From Leifsonia sp. Root227 (GTDB lineage Bacteria; Actinomycetota; Actinomycetes; Actinomycetales; Microbacteriaceae), in NCBI RefSeq assembly GCF_001428745.1, contig NZ_LMIO01000004.1:806001-870000 (forward strand): a DNA stretch of 64,000 bases. The letters run 5' to 3'. Below, piece after piece: positions 33,582 through 41,927 of the stretch; positions within the stretch are counted from its first letter, which is position 1, and each line of letters begins with the position of its first letter. Below the pieces are notes generated by a model. That model was not told where the DNA came from and made no database searches. It saw only the letters and a program-made list of their open reading frames with translations. The position numbers and the translations under genes were made by a program.

Positions 33582-34485
33582 ACCTTTCGTGGGGAAGGTC
33601 GCGGCGGACGGCGAGGGTCGCCGCTCCGTCCAGCGACGATCCGGCTGGACGGCGCGGGGACAGGTGGCGGCTGGTCAGCTCGTCGAGCAGCAGCCGGAGG
33701 AACTCTGGGTCGTCGGTGAGGCCGCCGATGACGCTGACCGGCGAGCCGGGAGCGGCGACAGAGGATGCGGTGGTCGCCAGGTGGTCGACGGCGGCGTCGA
33801 CGATGCCATGCGCGACCTCGTCGCCCGCTGCCGCGCGTCTCAGCACGGTGGGGGCGAAGGATGCGAGGGACCTGGCGACGTCGTGGCCGCCCATGATCGC
33901 GCTGGGCAGGCCGGTGAGGTCGCCTGCGATCGCGCGCGCGTCCTCTTCGAGTGCGGTGCGCTGACCTCGGCGGTCGGAGGCCCGGAGCGCGGCGACGAGT
34001 CCGGCCTGGCCGATCCAGCGACCGCTGCCCTCATCGCCCAGCCACGGACCCCAGCCGTCCGACCGCTGGGCCGCTCCGTCCGCGGCCACGTGGAAGGCCA
34101 CGGCTCCCGTCCCGGCGATGAGCACTGTTCCCGTCTCCCCGTCGAACGCTCCGATGTGTGCGGTGAGCACGTCGGAGGCGATGGTGACGCCGAATCCCCA
34201 GAGCTCGCGGGCGCGCAGGGCGGCGGTTCTGGCCGCGTCCCGGCCGGAGTCCGCCCCTGCCGCGCCGATCGCCAGCTCGGCGACCGCGGACAGCCTTTCC
34301 TGACCGAGAGAGGAGACCAGCGGCGCGATCGCGTCGATGGCGAGCTCGGCCCCTCCGGCTGCCGCGAGTCCGGGGAATCCCGCACCGCGCAGCTCCGTGG
34401 ATGCGCGGCCGTCGTCGATCCGCACCCGGCAGTTGGTCTTGCCGAGGTCGACCGCAATGTGACTCGGTACGGCTTCTGTGCTCAC
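33565..34485 (-). CDS. murK: BadF/BcrA-type amino-sugar kinase (MurNAc/GlcNAc kinase-like)
   Basis: The 306-residue protein is an ASKHA-fold ATPase: phosphate-1 motif AVDLGKTNCRVRI, phosphate-2 motif LIAGTGAVAF, the GWGPWLGDEGSG block typical of N-acetylglucosamine kinases, and the late VIGGLTDDPEF. In Clostridium, MurK of this family phosphorylates MurNAc and GlcNAc. Here it overlaps murQ by 17 bases and would supply MurNAc-6-P because no PTS importer is present. The GTG at 34485 follows AAGGATCAC; the upstream frame runs into the divergent promoter and is rejected. The symbol is assigned by context and family. Confidence 0.85.
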   Translation of the reverse strand: MSTEAVPSHIAVDLGKTNCRVRIDDGRASTELRGAGFPGLAAAGGAELAIDAIAPLVSSLGQERLSAVAELAIGAAGADSGRDAARTAALRARELWGFGVTIASDVLTAHIGAFDGETGTVLIAGTGAVAFHVAADGAAQRSDGWGPWLGDEGSGRWIGQAGLVAALRASDRRGQRTALEEDARAIAGDLTGLPSAIMGGHDVARSLASFAPTVLRRAAAGDEVAHGIVDAAVDHLATTASSVAAPGSPVSVIGGLTDDPEFLRLLLDELTSRHLSPRRPAGSSLDGAATLAVRRDLPHERYAIRV

Positions 34486-34613
34486 GTGATCCTTATCCGT
34501 CGGTGATAGAGACAATTTACATGGATCATCAATCCAAAGTAAATGATTGACAAATGGATCGGCGCGTCGATAGCGTGACTCGCCAAGCACCAAAACGAGC
34601 GGAGGGAGCCGAC
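34486..34613. promoter_or_regulatory. Divergent promoter and operator of the MurNAc locus
   Basis: On the plus strand TTGACA (34547-34552) and TAGCGT (34571-34576) are 18 bases apart. On the minus strand TTTACT and TAAATT, also 18 apart, overlap them. Between lies the palindrome TGGATCATCAATCCA (34522-34536) and, next to it, GTAAATGATTG (34539-34549), which recurs at 36790-36800. This is a plausible binding site for the RpiR-family regulator. Confidence 0.65.
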
Positions 34614-35513
34614 ATGGCGAACGGTGTCATTAGTGTCTTCCCTGTGAGCATCCAGACCAACATCCAGGCGCACGTCGAATCGTTCCCGCCGACCATGCGT
34701 CGCGTCGCAGACGCGATCCTCGAGCGGCCGCAGATCGTCGTGGAGAACACGATCACCGAACTCGCCAGGGCGTGCAACACCTCGGAGGCGTCGATCGTGC
34801 GCTTCTGCCAGTCGCTCGGCCTCACCGGGTACCCGCAGCTCAAGCTGCAGCTCGCCGCCGAGCTCGGCAAGGAGTCCGCCGAGTTCGGCGGCAACGGATC
34901 GGGCACGTACGGTGCGGACATCAGCCCGACGGACACCCTCGCCGAGATGGTGTCGAAGATCGCCAGCAGCGAGATCCTCGGGATCAGGGAGACGGCGGAC
35001 AGCATCGACGTCGACGTGCTCGAACGCGTCGTCCGCAAGGTCGAGCGCGCCAAGCGGGTCGTGGTCTTCGGCGTCGGGGCGAGCAACGCCGGCGCCCAGG
35101 ACCTCGCTCAGAAGCTGCTGCGGATCGGGCACATCGCCCTCGCATTCACCGACGCGCACGACGCCCTCGTCTCCGCGGCGCTGATCGGCAGCGGGGATGT
35201 GGCGATCGGGTTCTCGCACAACGGCAAGACCAAGGAGACCAACGCCTTCCTGCGCGGAGCGCACAACGGAGGGGCGTACACGGTCGCCATCACCAACGTG
35301 CCCGATTCGCCGCTCTCCGAGCACGCGGACGACGTTCTGCGCACTGCGGTGCGCGAGACGACGTTCCGGTCGGGCGCCATGGCGAGCAGGATCGCGCAGC
35401 TCACGCTCGTCGACTACATCTTCGTCGGCGTCGCCCGCGGTCGCTACGACCGCACGGTGCAGGCGCTGAAGAGCACGTACGAAATCGTCAGGGAACTCCG
35501 AGAGGAACACTGA
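34614..35513 (+). CDS. RpiR/MurR-family transcriptional regulator
   Basis: The N-terminal HTH_6 domain (about 20-95) contains RRVADAILERP and TELARACNTSEASIVRFCQSLGLTGYPQLK. The C-terminal SIS domain (about 135-265) holds VVVFGVGASNAGAQDLAQKL and IGFSHNGKTKETNAFL, a sugar-phosphate sensor. RpiR-type regulators such as MurR respond to MurNAc-6-P. It is divergent from the kinase-murQ genes and just upstream of namZ. GGAGGGAG precedes the ATG at 34614. It probably represses both directions until MurNAc-6-P builds up. Confidence 0.9.
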   Translation: MANGVISVFPVSIQTNIQAHVESFPPTMRRVADAILERPQIVVENTITELARACNTSEASIVRFCQSLGLTGYPQLKLQLAAELGKESAEFGGNGSGTYGADISPTDTLAEMVSKIASSEILGIRETADSIDVDVLERVVRKVERAKRVVVFGVGASNAGAQDLAQKLLRIGHIALAFTDAHDALVSAALIGSGDVAIGFSHNGKTKETNAFLRGAHNGGAYTVAITNVPDSPLSEHADDVLRTAVRETTFRSGAMASRIAQLTLVDYIFVGVARGRYDRTVQALKSTYEIVRELREEH

Positions 35514-35579
35514 GCGCCGGCTCCACCCGGTGCGCGTCAGCGCGCCGGTGCGATGCCGCGCGCCCACGGAAGGATAGGC

Positions 35580-36782
35580 ATGGCATCGCAGCGCGCCCGC
35601 ACGGGCATCGACATCGTCGCGGAGGAGCCTGGGCTTCTCGGCGGGAGCAGGATCGGCCTGCTCACCAACTTCACCGGGACCACGCGCGACCTCGGCCGCA
35701 GCGTCGACGCCCTGGTGGACGCCGGTGCTCCGATCACGACACTGTTCGGCCCTGAGCACGGACTGAACGGCTCCGTGCAGGCCGGCGAGACGGAGACCAG
35801 CACGCACGACGCGCGGACGGACCTGCCGATCGTCGAGACGTACCTGAAGAGCGGGGTCGAGCTCGACCGGCTGATCGAGGACTCCGGCGTCGACACCGTC
35901 GTGTTCGACATGCAGGACCTCGGGGTCCGGTACTACACGTACGTGTGGTCGCTCTACGACTGCCTGCAGAGCGCTGCGCGCACGGGCGTGCGCTTCGTGG
36001 TGCTCGACCGCCCGAATCCACTGGGCGGCGCCGTGGTCTCCGGGCCCGGGCTGGACGTCGCCGGATTCGGCAGCTTCGTCGGGCGCAGCGACGTGAACCA
36101 GCGCCACGGTCTCACCGCCGGAGAGCTGGCGCGCTTGTTCAACACCCGCGACCTGCCAGCGGACGGCATATCCGCCGACCTCGACGTGATCCGGATGACC
36201 GGCTGGGATACGACGGCGGACTTCGACGCCACCGGTCTGCCCTGGGTGCCGCCGTCGCCGAACATGCCGACGCTGGACACGGCGTACGCGTTCACGGGCA
36301 CCGGGATCTTCGAGGGCACCAACGTCAGCGAGGGCAGAGGGACGACGCGACCGTTCGAGATGCTCGGGGCGCCGTATGTCGACGGAAGGCTCGCAGCGCG
36401 GCTCAGGGATGCCGGCATCCCTGGCGTGCTGTTCAGGGAGATCTGGTTCACGCCCACCTTCCACAAGTACGCGGGGGAGACCGTGCGCGGAGTGCAGCTC
36501 CACGTCGTCGATCGCTCGGCGTTCGATCCCGTGTCGACCGGGCTGGCGGTGCTCGACGCCTTCGCGGAGCTGTATCCAGACCGGTTCCGTTTCCTCGAGC
36601 CTGGCCAGCGGGTGGAGTCCGGAGAGAACGGCTACGCCATCGATCGGCTCTGGGGGTCGAGCGCCTTGCGCGACGCCGTGCGCGCAGGGGAGCCCACCGC
36701 GGCTCTGAACCCCGGCGTCGTGCCGGTTCAGGACGTCTACGGGGACGACGTTCTGCTGTACCCGCGCGTTTCCGCCGTGTAA
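35580..36782 (+). CDS. namZ: Exo-beta-N-acetylmuramidase, NamZ family (DUF1343)
   Basis: The 400-residue protein matches DUF1343: GSRIGLLTNFTG, LFGPEHGLNG, DTVVFDMQDLGVRYYTYVWSL, DRPNPLGG, LPWVPPSPNMPT and GTNVSEGRGTTRPFE. Bacillus subtilis NamZ of this family removes MurNAc from the non-reducing end of peptidoglycan glycans. Unlike the secreted Bacillus enzyme, this one shows no signal peptide, so it probably acts in the cytosol on imported, peptide-free fragments. AAGGATAGGC precedes the ATG at 35580, which is preferred over an ATG nine codons upstream. Confidence 0.93.
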   Translation: MASQRARTGIDIVAEEPGLLGGSRIGLLTNFTGTTRDLGRSVDALVDAGAPITTLFGPEHGLNGSVQAGETETSTHDARTDLPIVETYLKSGVELDRLIEDSGVDTVVFDMQDLGVRYYTYVWSLYDCLQSAARTGVRFVVLDRPNPLGGAVVSGPGLDVAGFGSFVGRSDVNQRHGLTAGELARLFNTRDLPADGISADLDVIRMTGWDTTADFDATGLPWVPPSPNMPTLDTAYAFTGTGIFEGTNVSEGRGTTRPFEMLGAPYVDGRLAARLRDAGIPGVLFREIWFTPTFHKYAGETVRGVQLHVVDRSAFDPVSTGLAVLDAFAELYPDRFRFLEPGQRVESGENGYAIDRLWGSSALRDAVRAGEPTAALNPGVVPVQDVYGDDVLLYPRVSAV

Positions 36783-36789
36783 CGGACGC

Positions 36790-36858
36790 GTAAATGATTG
36801 CCGCAGCCATAGCGGCGGTTGAAAATACTTGACATAGTTCGATCAATGAAGGTAATTT
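36790..36858 (+). promoter_or_regulatory. Promoter of the importer operon with shared GTAAATGATTG motif
   Basis: TTGACA (36829-36834) and TAATTT (36853-36858) are 18 bases apart, about 57 bases before the ATG at 36915. GTAAATGATTG at 36790-36800 repeats the 11-mer at 34539-34549. A short hairpin (GCCGC...GCGGC) follows it and may end the namZ message. Dual control by the RpiR-type regulator is inferred. Confidence 0.6.
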
Positions 36859-36914
36859 CGGTCCAAGGCCAGGATGCGCCAGCACACCGAAGTGAAAAGG
36901 CACGAGGAGATTCG

Positions 36915-37889
36915 ATGCAGCAGTCCACGTCCACCGCGACGATCCGACCCTTCCAGAGTGGCGACGGCCCCCGGATCGCCCAGGCCTGGACGGCCGCGGC
37001 ATCGGCAGATGGAATCACGTACGACCGATTCCGCGACATGTTCCTCCTCGACCGCAACTTCGACGCGGCCGGCCTCCTGGTCGCCGAGGCCGACGGCGAG
37101 ATCGTCGGAGCCGCGTACGGCGTCCGTCGCCTCATCGCCGCCGACGGTGCGGACCTCGAACCGGACTCCGGCTGGATCCCGTTCTTCTTCGTCACCCCCG
37201 GCCACCGCACGCAGGGACTCGGCACCGCCCTCGTCCGCAGCGTCATGGACTGGCTCGCCGGTACGGGCGCGAAGACCGTCTACTTCTCCTCGTACACGCC
37301 CAACTACTTCCTCCCCGGCCTCGACGCGGCGCGGTACCCGGAGGCCGCTCGCCTGCTGGCGTCGCTCGGGTTCACCACGCAGTACGAATCGGTCGCGATG
37401 GACCGGACGCTCAACGACTACGAGCTGCCGGAGCGCATCCGCGAGAAGGTCGCCGCGATGCGGGCGGATGGCTGGACGTTTGGCTCGCCGACAGGAGACG
37501 ACCTCGTCGACCTGATCGACATCGCGGGCTCGCGCTTCAATCCGGACTGGTCCCGCGGCATCCGCGAGGGCGTGCTCGGCGGTCAGCCGCTCGAGCGGAT
37601 CATCACCGTCCGCGACCCGGAGGGCGTCATGCTCGGCTGGGCGATGCACGGCACGTACGAGAACGTGCTCGAGCGCTTCGGCCCGTTCGGCGTGCTGCCG
37701 GAGAGCCGAGGCACCGGCCTGGGCGAGATCCTCCTGCACCTCACGCTCGAACGGATGCGCGCACTCGGCGCCCACAGCGCCTGGTTCCTCTGGACAGAGG
37801 AGACTTCCGCGGCCGGATACCTGTACACGAAGACCGGCTTCACCATCACTCGCTCATTCGCGATCCTGCACGCGCCGCTCGCTGCCTGA
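36915..37889 (+). CDS. Tandem-domain GNAT acetyltransferase
   Basis: The 324 residues contain two GNAT domains. The first (about 8-165) has FFFVTPGHRTQGLGTALVRSVMDWL, a clear acetyl-CoA loop; the second (about 190-320) has FGVLPESRGTGLGEILLHLTLERM and ends AAGYLYTKTGFTITRSF. It is the first gene of the importer operon, with CGAGGAG before the ATG. As I recall, the B. subtilis MurNAc locus also includes an acetyltransferase (YbbJ). It might re-acetylate glucosamine-type sugars, but the substrate is not shown by the sequence. Confidence 0.85.
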   Translation: MQQSTSTATIRPFQSGDGPRIAQAWTAAASADGITYDRFRDMFLLDRNFDAAGLLVAEADGEIVGAAYGVRRLIAADGADLEPDSGWIPFFFVTPGHRTQGLGTALVRSVMDWLAGTGAKTVYFSSYTPNYFLPGLDAARYPEAARLLASLGFTTQYESVAMDRTLNDYELPERIREKVAAMRADGWTFGSPTGDDLVDLIDIAGSRFNPDWSRGIREGVLGGQPLERIITVRDPEGVMLGWAMHGTYENVLERFGPFGVLPESRGTGLGEILLHLTLERMRALGAHSAWFLWTEETSAAGYLYTKTGFTITRSFAILHAPLAA

Positions 37890-37921
37890 ACAGCAGCGTC
37901 ATCACCACTGAGAGGAAAACC

Positions 37922-39226
37922 ATGAGAACAGCACTGTTCGGCCGCCGAGGCCGAATCGCCAAGGCGGCACTCGTCGTCGGTGCGGCAGCGCTCGCGCTGT
38001 CCGCCTGCAGCGGTACCGGTTCGTCCGGCAGCGACGACGGCAAAGTCACGCTCACCTTTCTGAGCCACTACGGCCAGGACCCGATGAAGAGCGGCATGAC
38101 CAAGATGATCGACGAGTGGAACTCGTCCCACCCCGACATCCAGGTCAAGCAGCAGACGGTCAACTTCGACGATCTCCTCACCACGCTCAACGTGCGTCAG
38201 ACGGGCGGCAAGGGCGCCGACATCATGAGCTCGTACTCGCTCTGGGGCGGCCAGCTCGCAGCAAACGGCGTGCTCGACAAGCCGTCGGCGGAGGTCGCGA
38301 AGGACATCACGGACAACTACAGCACCGCGGCGGCCGCGTCGGTCACCGGCGGAAGCGGCCAGGTCTTCGGGTACCCGACGGAGTTCAACACCTACGTCCT
38401 GTACTACAACAAGAAGATCCTCGCCGACGCCGGATACGACAAGCCGCCTGCCACCTGGGACGAGCTCAAGGAGATCGCGAACAAGACGACCAAGAAGGAC
38501 AGCTCTGGGAACTACCAGGTCGTCGGCATCTCGCTCATCCAGGACGGCGACAACCAGACGGCCCACCCGTTCCTCTCCCTGCTGGACTCGGCGGGAGGGA
38601 AGTTCCTGAACGACAAGGGCGACTCCGCGCTGAACAGCAAGGCCAAGGAGACGATGCAGCTCGAGGCGGACCTCGCGAAGTCCGGTGCCACGACGACGTC
38701 GATCATGCCGACCAAGACCTTCCCGAGCAACGGCGTCGCCATGGCGATCCAGGCCGGATGGTGGATCGGCAGCCTCAAGTCCCAGATGAAGGACGAGTAC
38801 TCCAACGTCGGCACGGCTCCTGTGCCAGGCCCGAAGGCCGGTGAGGAGGGCTCGCTCGCATACTCCTTCTTCACCGGTGTGAACTCCGGCAGCAAGCACA
38901 AGAAGGAGGCCTGGGAGTTCCTCACCTGGCTGAACTCGAACAAGAACAAGGAGGGCGTCACCGAGATGGGCGACTTCCTGGCCACCAACGGTCTCATCCC
39001 GCCGCGCAAGGCAGACGCCGACATCCTCGGCCCGAAGCTGCAGGCGGAGGACGCGAACCTGACGCCGATCTACGACGCGGCGAGCTACGCGATGGCCGAG
39101 TCCAACGCCGCCAACGCGTACAAGGCGAAGACCTCGCTGCACAACGCGCTCAACGAGATTCTTGTGAACAACGCTCCCGTCGATCAGACCTTCAAGAACC
39201 TGAACGCCGAGATCGACCGCAAGTAG
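37922..39226 (+). CDS. ABC importer sugar-binding lipoprotein (CUT1)
   Basis: The 434-residue protein has a lipobox LSAC at about residues 25-28 after a hydrophobic segment, so it is anchored outside the membrane. The rest matches SBP_bac_1: TLTFLSHYGQDPM, FGYPTEFNTYVLYYNKKIL, PATWDELKEIA, and AIQAGWWIGSL, a Trp-rich binding-site stretch. It would capture amino-sugar fragments in this locus. GAGAGGAAAACC precedes the ATG. A strong hairpin after the stop (39233-39268) probably keeps its expression above that of the permeases. Confidence 0.9.
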   Translation: MRTALFGRRGRIAKAALVVGAAALALSACSGTGSSGSDDGKVTLTFLSHYGQDPMKSGMTKMIDEWNSSHPDIQVKQQTVNFDDLLTTLNVRQTGGKGADIMSSYSLWGGQLAANGVLDKPSAEVAKDITDNYSTAAAASVTGGSGQVFGYPTEFNTYVLYYNKKILADAGYDKPPATWDELKEIANKTTKKDSSGNYQVVGISLIQDGDNQTAHPFLSLLDSAGGKFLNDKGDSALNSKAKETMQLEADLAKSGATTTSIMPTKTFPSNGVAMAIQAGWWIGSLKSQMKDEYSNVGTAPVPGPKAGEEGSLAYSFFTGVNSGSKHKKEAWEFLTWLNSNKNKEGVTEMGDFLATNGLIPPRKADADILGPKLQAEDANLTPIYDAASYAMAESNAANAYKAKTSLHNALNEILVNNAPVDQTFKNLNAEIDRK

Positions 39227-39232
39227 CAATCC

Positions 39233-39268
39233 GGCTGGGCAGGGCTGCCCCCGCAGCCCTGTCCAGCC
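39233..39268 (+). terminator. Intercistronic stem-loop after binding-protein gene
   Basis: GGCTGGGCAGGGCTGC (39233-39248) pairs with GCAGCCCTGTCCAGCC (39253-39268) around CCCC. It lies between the binding-protein and permease genes of one operon, where such structures commonly protect the upstream mRNA or lower downstream expression. Confidence 0.75.
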
Positions 39269-39322
39269 TCTACCCCCGAACAGCCCACCGGGCGTACCAG
39301 CCCCGACAGGCGGAGACGACAT

Positions 39323-40291
39323 ATGACTGGAATGTACGCGAGCGCGACGCGCGAAGCGACGAGCCAACTCGGCCAGACGGAGCTGTCAGCGCCGTCCAAG
39401 ACGCGATCCAGGCGGTTCAGGAGGGAGGGGCGCGCCGGCTACCTGTTCCTGGCGCCGTCCCTCCTCTTCTTCCTGATCTTCCTGATCCTGCCGTCGTTCT
39501 TCGCGATCTTCCTCTCGCTCTCGCAGTGGGGAGGGTACGACCTCACCCAGATCAAGTTCATCGGGGTGGAGAACTACTCGGACATCCTCAACTTCAACAG
39601 CACGTTCCTGTCGCCGATCCTGGTGAACACGCTCGTCTTCGCTGCGATGTCCGTCGTCCTCGCCGTCGCCGGCTCTCTCCTGGTCGCGCAGTGCATCGAG
39701 CGGCTCAAGTTCCAGGGCTTCTGGCGCTTCCTCTACTTCCTGCCCGTCGTCGCGACCGTCGTCGCCATCGGCAACGTCTGGAAGATGATGTACCAGCCGT
39801 CCGGCCTCATCAACGGCCTGCTCAACGCGCTGCACATCAACTCGATCGGCTTCCTCTCCGACCCGAAGATCGCGCTGCCGTCCGTCGCCGTCGTGCAGGC
39901 GTGGGCCTCCATCGGGGCGGCGGTGCTCATCCTGACCGCCGGCATCAAGTCGATCGACCGCACGGTGTACGAGGCCGCGGAGATCGACGGCGCCAACAGC
40001 TGGCAGACGTTCTGGGGCATCACCCTCCCCCTGCTCCGGCCGTCCCTGGTCTTCGTCTTCATCACCCAGGTGATCGCCGGACTGCAGTCCTTCGCGCTCA
40101 TCATCGTGATGACGAAGGACGGCGGCCCGGTCAACTCCACGAACGTCGCCGCGTTCGAGATGTACCAGCAGGCCTTCAAGTTCGGTGCGTGGGGGACAGC
40201 GAGCGCGATGGCCATGGTGCTGTTCGTGATCATTTTCATCATCACGCTGATCCAGCTCTGGGTCAGCCGACGTTCGGGAGACGACGACTGA
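39323..40291 (+). CDS. ABC importer permease, MalF-like
   Basis: The 322-residue protein has a basic N-terminal extension of about 35 residues and six membrane helices. The EAA loop reads EAAEIDGANSWQTFWGITLPLLRPS, the contact site for the ATPase. The CUT1 permease signature fits sugar import with the binding protein upstream. GGAG precedes the ATG. The stop overlaps the next ATG by one base (TGATG). Confidence 0.92.
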   Translation: MTGMYASATREATSQLGQTELSAPSKTRSRRFRREGRAGYLFLAPSLLFFLIFLILPSFFAIFLSLSQWGGYDLTQIKFIGVENYSDILNFNSTFLSPILVNTLVFAAMSVVLAVAGSLLVAQCIERLKFQGFWRFLYFLPVVATVVAIGNVWKMMYQPSGLINGLLNALHINSIGFLSDPKIALPSVAVVQAWASIGAAVLILTAGIKSIDRTVYEAAEIDGANSWQTFWGITLPLLRPSLVFVFITQVIAGLQSFALIIVMTKDGGPVNSTNVAAFEMYQQAFKFGAWGTASAMAMVLFVIIFIITLIQLWVSRRSGDDD

Positions 40292-41175
40292 TGGCCGCGC
40301 GCAACAAACGAGTCCGCACCCCCTGGTTCTCCTACGCCCTCGTCGCGATCGGCGGCGTGGTGATGGCGCTGCCGTTCCTGGACATGCTGTTCAGCTCCTT
40401 CAAGGGACCTGGCGAGTACGGCGTCCTGCCGTACCACTTCCTGCCGGAGGACTTCACGTGGAGCAACTACAGCGCCGCGTTCGATCAGCTGCAGCTCGGG
40501 CGTCTGTTCATGAACAGCGTGATCGTGACCGTGGTGGTGACCGTGTCCGTCCTGATCACCTCGGCGATGGCGGGATACGCGCTCGCCAAGCTGCGCTTCC
40601 GCGGCAGGGATGTGATCTTCCGGTTCATCCTGGCGACGATGATGCTCCCGCCGTTCCTGCTGCTGATCCCCGACTTCCTCATCATGGTGAACTGGCCGCT
40701 CGTCGGAGGCAACAACATCCTGGGCCAGGGCGGAGATGGCGGCATGACGACCAACATCGTCTCGCTGATGCTCCCGTTCCTGGTCAGCGGTTTCGGAATC
40801 TTCCTGATGCGGCAGTTCATGGTGAGCGTGCCGAACGAGATGCTGGAGGCGGCGCGCATCGACGGTGCCGGCGAGTGGCGGCTGTTCTACAACATCGTGC
40901 TTCCGCAGGCCAAGCCGGTCGCCATCACCCTCGGGCTGATCACGTTCGTCGGCCAGTGGAACGACTACATCTGGACCTCGCTGATCGCGTCGACCAACTC
41001 CGACCTGATGACCCTCCCCGTCGGCATCCAGCTGCTGCAGAGCTTCATCGACCCCAACCGCACCATGCCCATCGTCATGGCCGGAATCGTCATCAGCACC
41101 ATCCCGGTGCTGATCATCTTCCTGTTCTTCCAGAAGTACTACGTGCGCGGCGTGATGCTCAGCGGCATGAAGTAA
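40291..41175 (+). CDS. ABC importer permease, MalG-like
   Basis: The 294-residue protein has six membrane helices and the EAA loop EAARIDGAGEWRLFYNIVLPQAKP. It is the partner of the preceding permease. No ATPase gene follows or precedes, so the importer must borrow a shared MsmK/MsiK-type ATPase from elsewhere, as is common for actinobacterial CUT1 systems. The stop codon lies at the joint of a 14-bp tandem duplication. Confidence 0.92.
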   Translation: MAARNKRVRTPWFSYALVAIGGVVMALPFLDMLFSSFKGPGEYGVLPYHFLPEDFTWSNYSAAFDQLQLGRLFMNSVIVTVVVTVSVLITSAMAGYALAKLRFRGRDVIFRFILATMMLPPFLLLIPDFLIMVNWPLVGGNNILGQGGDGGMTTNIVSLMLPFLVSGFGIFLMRQFMVSVPNEMLEAARIDGAGEWRLFYNIVLPQAKPVAITLGLITFVGQWNDYIWTSLIASTNSDLMTLPVGIQLLQSFIDPNRTMPIVMAGIVISTIPVLIIFLFFQKYYVRGVMLSGMK

Positions 41176-41188
41176 GCGGCATGAAGTA
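41161..41188. repeat. 14-bp tandem duplication across the permease stop codon
   Basis: AGCGGCATGAAGTA occurs twice in a row (41161-41174, 41175-41188). The first copy encodes the last residues SGMK plus the start of the stop; the second is noncoding. It looks like a recent slippage event. Confidence 0.85.
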
Positions 41189-41237
41189 GCGGGATGTGCA
41201 CCTCGAATCGCACGACCAACCAGAAACGGAGCACTAC

Positions 41238-41927
41238 GTGAGCAGGACAGTCCTCGCCATCGGCGGGCACATCGGAGACATGGACCTCACGGCGGGGCCG
41301 ACCCTCGCCAAGATGGTGCTCGACGGCGACCGCGCGATCATCGTCGCGTGCACGTACGGCGAGCGCGGACACCCCACGCTGAGCCCGGACGAGTACCGCG
41401 TCCAGAAGGTGCGCGAGGGTGAGCAGTTCGCCGCGGACATCGGTGCGGAGTTCCGGGTGCTCGACTATTCGGACGGGTTCCTGCCGGACGACGACGAGGC
41501 CGCGAACCAGCTGGCGGACATCATCCGGGCGGAGAAGCCGGAGATCATCATCACCCACTGGACCACGAGCATCCACAGGGATCACGAGCGCGCGGCGATC
41601 CTCGCCGAGCGTGCCAGATTCCTCGCCTCGCTCCCGCTGGACAGCCCGCTCGGCCGCCACGGCGTGAAGCAGGTGCTGCACGCGGACAACTGGGAGGACG
41701 CGGAAGGCTTCCAACCGGACCTGTACGTGCCGATCCCGCAGGAGGCGTTCGACATCTGGCGTGCCGCCATCCAGAACCAGGCGTTCGCCCGCGGAGAGAC
41801 GTACGGTTTCCGCTACATCGACTACTACACCGCGATGATGTCGGCGAAGGGATGCCTCGTCGGCACGGAGCGCGCCTGCGGCTTCACCGTCGGCGGCAGC
41901 TCGAAGTTCGAGCTCGCCGGGCCGTGA
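41238..41927 (+). CDS. PIG-L/LmbE-family deacetylase-like protein
   Basis: The 229-residue protein has the PIG-L fold: the first metal motif, usually AHPDDxE, reads GGHIGDMD here. The second appears as THWTTSIHRDHERAA, giving the distal His pair. PIG-L enzymes deacetylate GlcNAc-containing molecules with zinc. In this operon it may deacetylate an imported amino sugar. The altered first motif keeps His and one Asp but loses the neighbouring Asp, so catalysis may differ. The GTG at 41238 follows GGAG; a start at 41196 is less likely. It overlaps the next gene (GTGA). Confidence 0.82.
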   Translation: MSRTVLAIGGHIGDMDLTAGPTLAKMVLDGDRAIIVACTYGERGHPTLSPDEYRVQKVREGEQFAADIGAEFRVLDYSDGFLPDDDEAANQLADIIRAEKPEIIITHWTTSIHRDHERAAILAERARFLASLPLDSPLGRHGVKQVLHADNWEDAEGFQPDLYVPIPQEAFDIWRAAIQNQAFARGETYGFRYIDYYTAMMSAKGCLVGTERACGFTVGGSSKFELAGP

